From the NCBI GenBank assembly GCA_035442025.1, contig DAORPQ010000012.1, forward strand, positions 1 through 53,487: 53,487 bases of DNA. The letters are read 5' to 3'. Position 1 is the first letter of the stretch. Each line of letters starts with the position of its first letter. This stretch comes from Competibacter_A sp003527885 (lineage in GTDB: Bacteria > Pseudomonadota > Gammaproteobacteria > Competibacterales > Competibacteraceae). The translations under genes were made by a program, and so were the position numbers. Shown here one piece after another: positions 49,767 through 53,487 of the stretch. Under the pieces are notes generated by a model that was not told the origin of the DNA, made no database searches, and saw only the letters and a program-made list of their open reading frames with translations.

Positions 49767-51122
49767 ATGTCGTCCTACATTAGCGATACCATCAACTATC
49801 TCAAGCAAAGCAGCCCCGCCCAGGCCGAGTTCTACCAAGCCACCGAGGAAGTGCTCGCCACCATCAAGCCGCTGCTCGACCGCAATCCCAAATACCGGAA
49901 GCACAATATCATCCAGCGCGTCATCGAACCGGAACGGCAAATCCTGTTTCGGGTCGCCTGGCTGGACGATCGCGGCAACGTGCAGGTTAACAAGGGTTAT
50001 CGCATCCAGTTCAATTCCGCGCTAGGCCCCTACAAAGGGGGGCTGCGCTTCCATCCCAATGTCACCGCCGGCACGATCAAATTTTTGGGTTTCGAGCAGA
50101 TTTTCAAGAATTCCCTGACCGGCTTGGCCATCGGCGGCGCCAAGGGAGGCTCCAACTTCGACCCCAAGGGCAAGTCCGACGCCGAAATCATGAGGTTTTG
50201 CCAGTCGTTCATGACCGAACTGTTCCGCCACATCGGCGACACCATCGACGTGCCGGCCGGCGATATCGGCGTCGGCGGCCGTGAGATCGGTTATCTCTAC
50301 GGTCAATACAAGCGCCTGACCGGTAGTTACGAAGGCGTTCTGACCGGAAAAGGGCTCAACTGGGGCGGCTCGCTGGCGCGCACCGAAGCCACCGGTTACG
50401 GTGCGGTCTATTTCGCCCAGAACATGCTGGCCGAGCGCGGCGCTTCGTTGGAAGGCAAGGTCTGTACGGTTTCTGGTTCCGGTAATGTCTCCATCTACAC
50501 TGTCGAAAAACTCTATCAAGTCGGCGCCAAACCGGTCACGGTCAGCGATTCCAACGGCATGATTTATGATGAACGCGGTATCGATCTGAATCTGCTCAAG
50601 CGGGTCAAGGAAGTCGAGCGCGCCCGTCTCACCCGTTACGCCGAGGAACGGCCCGGAGCGGTCTACACCCCGGTCGAAAATTATCCCGCCGGCCGTAATG
50701 GGGTCTGGAGCGTACACTGCGACGCCGCTTTCCCCAGCGCCACCCAAAACGAAGTGAGCGTCGAAGACGCCAAGGAACTGTTGAAAAACGGCTGCATCTG
50801 TGTCGCCGAAGGCGCCAACATGCCCTCCTCGCCAGAAGCCATTGATGCCTTCCTGGCTTCCGGCATCGCCTACGGCCCGGCCAAGGCCGCCAACGCCGGT
50901 GGCGTCGCCACCAGTCAGCTCGAAATGAGCCAGAACGCTAGTATGCTGCAATGGACTTTCGAGGAAGTTGACGCCAAGCTCAAGCGGATTATGGAGCACA
51001 TCTACCGCACCGCCAGCGAAACCGCCAAGGAATACGGCGCGTCCGGTAATCTGGTGCTCGGCGCCAATATCGCAGGCTTCCGCAAGGTCGCCGACGCCAT
51101 GATCGATCAAGGCGTCGTTTGA
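49767..51122 (+). CDS. gdhA: NADP-specific glutamate dehydrogenase
   Basis: GdhA aminates 2-oxoglutarate with ammonium and NADPH. The 451-residue protein matches the hexameric class I enzyme: PYKGGLRFHPNVTAGTIKFLGFEQIFKNSLTGLAIGGAKGGSNFDPKGKSDAEIMRFCQSFMTEL, DVPAGDIGVGGREIGYLYGQY, and the nucleotide fold VSGSGNVSIYTVEKL. The catalytic Lys in IGGAKGG and Asp in PAGDIG are present. The final DNA-binding surface near GSGNVS (not followed by an acidic residue) suits NADPH. ATG 49767 has GAGGAAA upstream. gltB begins 2.2 kb downstream. Confidence 0.97.
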   Translation: MSSYISDTINYLKQSSPAQAEFYQATEEVLATIKPLLDRNPKYRKHNIIQRVIEPERQILFRVAWLDDRGNVQVNKGYRIQFNSALGPYKGGLRFHPNVTAGTIKFLGFEQIFKNSLTGLAIGGAKGGSNFDPKGKSDAEIMRFCQSFMTELFRHIGDTIDVPAGDIGVGGREIGYLYGQYKRLTGSYEGVLTGKGLNWGGSLARTEATGYGAVYFAQNMLAERGASLEGKVCTVSGSGNVSIYTVEKLYQVGAKPVTVSDSNGMIYDERGIDLNLLKRVKEVERARLTRYAEERPGAVYTPVENYPAGRNGVWSVHCDAAFPSATQNEVSVEDAKELLKNGCICVAEGANMPSSPEAIDAFLASGIAYGPAKAANAGGVATSQLEMSQNASMLQWTFEEVDAKLKRIMEHIYRTASETAKEYGASGNLVLGANIAGFRKVADAMIDQGVV

Positions 51123-51196
51123 TCCTTTAAAACCTCCGCCGTCGGTCCTCTGCTCGCTCAGACTGGCGGCGGCTTCACGCTATCGACCCGTTGGGT

Positions 51197-52096
51197 TCAT
51201 TGCCCCGCGGTGGTCTCATAAACGCTTTTGAAAACCGGCGCGAACTGCTCCAGCGAAGTGGGAGTGATTTCGGTCGGTCCCGCGAGGCTTTCGGCGGCAA
51301 ATTCCGGCCGGGCGAAAGCCTCGCTCATCTCCGCCAGCAAATCCGCCATCTGCGGTGAAATCCCGTATTGAACCATGCCTGCCTTGGCTTGCGCGGGATC
51401 GGCTCGGACATAACTGAGATCCGGCTTGCCGATGGCCCGCCCCAGCACGCCCGCAGCTTCGGTCGGGGTATAAGATTTCGGTGCGCGCAAGTGCAAAACC
51501 CGCCGTTCGGCGTTTTGTCCGGGATTGATCAACTCGCGCGCCGCCACGGCCGCGATATCGCTCGTAGCGATTGACGGTATCGGCGCATCCGGTTCGATGA
51601 AATCGCTGTAAACGCCAAGCGCCTTGATCGATCCGATGGCGTTGAAGTGATTTTCGAAAAAATAACCCGGCCGCAGATGAAAGACTCGCACGCCCGCCAA
51701 CTCGTTCAATCGTTGCTCCTGATCGTGCAAGCCGGCGATGGGTCCAGTGCCCTTGGCAAGATGCGCGCCCGTGCTGCTGAGGTTGACCGCGCGCCTGACG
51801 CCGCTGGCGGCGAGCGCCCGCGCGATCGCCTCACCGGCGCGCGCGTAGTCGGCGAGCGGAGCGGTCGAACCATAAACAGGCGGCAGCATCGTGTAAACGG
51901 CTTCCGCACCACGAAAAACGGCGCTGAGAAACCCGACATCCTCGATGGTTCCAACAGCGGGTTCCGCGCCCGCCGCGCTCAAGGCGTCCAAACGTTGCGG
52001 GTCGCGTCCGACCACGCGGACGGATTGACCTTGCGCCAGTAACAGGCGCGCGATCTCGGAGCTAATGTTACCGCTTGAGCCGAGAATCACATACAT
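51197..52096 (-). CDS. NmrA-like NAD(P)-binding protein (atypical SDR)
   Basis: The 299-residue protein begins MYVILGSSGNISSEIARLLLAQGQSVRVVGRDPQRLDAL, an NAD(P) Rossmann fold with the GSSGNI glycine-rich loop of the NmrA/QOR2 group, followed by EDVGFLSAVFRGAEAVYTMLPP. It lacks the catalytic YxxxK of classical short-chain dehydrogenases, so it may be a redox sensor or a quinone-type reductase. ATG 52096 has AGGAG eight bases upstream. It is divergent from the LysR-type gene, the usual sign of direct regulation. Confidence 0.9.
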   Translation of the reverse strand: MYVILGSSGNISSEIARLLLAQGQSVRVVGRDPQRLDALSAAGAEPAVGTIEDVGFLSAVFRGAEAVYTMLPPVYGSTAPLADYARAGEAIARALAASGVRRAVNLSSTGAHLAKGTGPIAGLHDQEQRLNELAGVRVFHLRPGYFFENHFNAIGSIKALGVYSDFIEPDAPIPSIATSDIAAVAARELINPGQNAERRVLHLRAPKSYTPTEAAGVLGRAIGKPDLSYVRADPAQAKAGMVQYGISPQMADLLAEMSEAFARPEFAAESLAGPTEITPTSLEQFAPVFKSVYETTAGQ

Positions 52097-52181
52097 GGGT
52101 TTTCTCCTGTCGTGCCGTGGTCTTCAAGCGCATCTTGCCAGCCGTGATTGTTTAGAAAAACACCTTTTTTATTAAAATATT

Positions 52182-52198
52182 GTTTAGTTATAATAAAC
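52182..52198. promoter_or_regulatory. Candidate LysR-type operator between the divergent NmrA-like and lysR genes
   Basis: GTTTA-N7-TAAAC (52182-52198) is a perfect inverted repeat with the T-N11-A layout expected of LysR-type boxes. A related half site, TTGTTTAG, occurs at 52149 and again at 52181, so a second binding site 32 bases away, three helical turns, is likely. It ends three bases before the lysR ATG. Confidence 0.55.
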
Positions 52199-52201
52199 GA
52201 T

Positions 52202-53101
52202 ATGAAATCGCGCGGCGTCGATCTGACTCAAATGGCGGCCTTCGTGGCGGTTGCGGAAGCCGCTTCGTTCACTGCGGCGGCCGAGCGCATGGGGGTGACG
52301 AAATCCGCGCTCAGCCAGACTGTCGTCTCTCTCGAACGAGAGCTTGGCGCGCAATTGTTGCAGCGTTCCACCCGCAAGCTGGCGCTGACGGAAACCGGCG
52401 CCGCCTTCCTCGGCGACTGCCACAAACTGCTGGTCCAAGCCGAACAAGTGATCGAGCAGGCCCGGACCCGTCAAGCCGCCTTGTCCGGCACGCTGAGGAT
52501 CACCAGCACCTTGGATTACACCTTGCCGGTGGCGCATTGGATCGCGGAATACCGCAATCGCCATCCCGCCATGCGCGTCGATTACCTGCCGACCGACCAA
52601 CAAGTCGATTTGATCGAAGGCCGCTTCGATATCGCGTTGCGCCTCGGACGCTTGCAAGATTCCTCGTTGCACGCGGTCAAGCTGATGGATGTGGAGCTGT
52701 TGCTCGTAGCCTCCCCAGGCTATCTTGCGCGTTTCGACGCGCCCCGGACGCCGGAGGATTTGCGGTCGCACGAATGGCTGGCTCTCAGCGTCCTGCCCAA
52801 GCCCTGGACCTTGCCGCTGCTGCGAAACGGCGGGACGCTCAATGTCCGAATGCAAGGCTCGATCAGCGTCTCCGCCGCCGTCGCGCTCAAAGAACTCGCG
52901 CTGGCCGATGCCGGGATCGCGGCGCTGCCCGAACCGCTGGCGCGTGCCGAGCTGGACCTGGGCCGGCTCGTCCGGCTGCTGCCCGCCTACCATCTGCCCC
53001 TGCTGCACTTCCATGCGGTCTATCCCGGCAATTTGGCTCCGCCCGCCAAGACCCGCGCGTTCATCGATTTGGCCAGGGAACAAATTCGGGATCGACTTTA
53101 G
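52202..53101 (+). CDS. LysR-family transcriptional regulator
   Basis: With ATG 52202 (MKSRGVDLTQMAAFVAVAEAASFTAAAERMGVTKSALSQTVVSLERELGAQLLQRSTRKLALTETG) the protein has 299 residues: an N-terminal winged helix (about 7-65), a linker helix and a two-lobed effector domain starting GTLRITSTLDYTLPVA. The effector domain has the features of the AcuR/YhjC-like clade (RFDIALRLGRLQDSSLHAVKLMDVELLLVASPGYLARF). It probably controls the divergent NmrA-like gene and itself. An earlier ATG at 52148 is in frame but would include the operator. Confidence 0.95.
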   Translation: MKSRGVDLTQMAAFVAVAEAASFTAAAERMGVTKSALSQTVVSLERELGAQLLQRSTRKLALTETGAAFLGDCHKLLVQAEQVIEQARTRQAALSGTLRITSTLDYTLPVAHWIAEYRNRHPAMRVDYLPTDQQVDLIEGRFDIALRLGRLQDSSLHAVKLMDVELLLVASPGYLARFDAPRTPEDLRSHEWLALSVLPKPWTLPLLRNGGTLNVRMQGSISVSAAVALKELALADAGIAALPEPLARAELDLGRLVRLLPAYHLPLLHFHAVYPGNLAPPAKTRAFIDLAREQIRDRL

Positions 53102-53306
53102 CGGCCGAATTCGTCGCCGCGCGGGCGCGCATCTTTAAGCGCCCGCCAGACGCGAGCCGAGCGGAAATCCGGCCTAAAGGTTGCGCCAACCGTCATGGGG
53201 TCAGTACTATGTTGTGTTACCGTTTTTTAATTTTATACGGACCTTTTCCGGTGAGGTCCCGTCCGGGCAGGGAGGCCGCGTCAGCCGCTGTTATTGAGGA
53301 ATCGCC

Positions 53307-53487
53307 ATGAGCTTGACCCACCTCTCTGCCTCCCAAGGACTTTACGACCCGCGCAACGAACACGATGCCTGCGGTATCGGTTTTGTGGTCGATATCAAGA
53401 ATCGAAAAAGCCATCAGCCCATTCGCCAGGGCCTGGAAATTCTGGCCAATCTCAGCCATCGCGGCGCGGTGGGCGCCGATCCGCTGG
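53307..53487 (+). CDS. gltB: Glutamate synthase large subunit, N-terminal fragment (cut by window end)
   Basis: The window holds the first 60 residues. MSLTHLSASQGLYDPRNEHDACGIGFVVDIKN shows the GltB start: the chain opens into the glutamine amidotransferase domain with the nucleophile Cys in DACGIGF, which becomes the mature N-terminus after propeptide removal. NLSHRGAVGADP is the next GATase block. GAGG lies eight bases before the ATG. The enzyme makes two glutamates from glutamine and 2-oxoglutarate. The rest lies beyond the window. Confidence 0.95.
   Translation, partial: MSLTHLSASQGLYDPRNEHDACGIGFVVDIKNRKSHQPIRQGLEILANLSHRGAVGADPL

Noticed and set aside
1..53487. CRISPR array, rRNA genes, insertion sequences, prophage
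   Set aside because: No regularly spaced direct repeats, rRNA signatures, transposase genes or phage structural genes were seen anywhere in the window.

Overview
The window looks like chromosomal DNA from a GC-rich gammaproteobacterium. The main clues are conserved gene orders: rpsF-rpsR-DUF2232-rplI-dnaB-radA, lolA-rarA with serS a few genes later, cobU-cobT-cobC-cobS, and aat-bpt. A PPi-type phosphofructokinase, an indolepyruvate:ferredoxin oxidoreductase next to a phenylacetate-CoA ligase, and both gdhA and gltB suggest a metabolically flexible environmental bacterium. A relative of the Competibacteraceae or another glycogen/PHA-accumulating lineage is my guess; no 16S rRNA is present to test it.

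Layout. 1-1.0 kb: AT-rich 3' end of an OafA-like acyltransferase (envelope polysaccharide modification), an abrupt compositional contrast with everything after it. 1.1-5.0 kb: orphan hybrid histidine kinase, tadA, and a convergent proline-rich membrane protein. 5.1 kb: tRNA-Ser(CGA). 5.3-10.8 kb (minus strand): radA, dnaB, rplI, DUF2232 membrane protein, rpsR, rpsF. 11-13.9 kb: cobUTCS, with start and stop codons overlapping at each junction. 14-18.4 kb: two-gene RND efflux system behind a near-perfect palindromic operator candidate; the pump gene carries two in-frame copies of a REP-like repeat. 18.6-20.6 kb: ExeA-like AAA ATPase with a Sel1-like tail. 20.6-24.2 kb (minus): FemAB-like acyltransferase, aat, bpt and a lone TAXI-family binding protein in one overlapping operon. 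24.5-30.3 kb: ftsK, Na+/alanine symporter, PPi-phosphofructokinase. 30.5-38.5 kb: lolA, rarA, an undescribed helical protein with an embedded HPr-like domain, thiolase, serS, and a divergent DAHP-synthase-like enzyme. 38.5-48.3 kb (all minus): DnaJ-like membrane protein, VWA-like protein, paaK, a decayed CBS/ACT gene, iorB, iorA, a KfrA-like coiled-coil DNA-binding protein, and a PEP/pyruvate-binding protein with a degenerate KaiC-like N-terminus. 48.5-53.5 kb: tyrosine recombinase, gdhA, NmrA-like oxidoreductase with a divergent LysR regulator, and the start of gltB.

How genes work together. cobUTCS covers the lower-ligand assembly and final steps of cobalamin synthesis. iorAB and paaK together would convert aryl pyruvates to aryl-acetyl-CoA and activate free arylacetates. 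aat and bpt are the two N-end-rule aminoacyl transferases. gdhA and gltB are two routes of ammonium assimilation. The best candidates for undescribed biology are the HPr-like domain protein at 32.5-34.1 kb, the PEP-binding/KaiC-like fusion at 45.7-48.3 kb, and the translationally coupled N-end-rule/TAXI operon.
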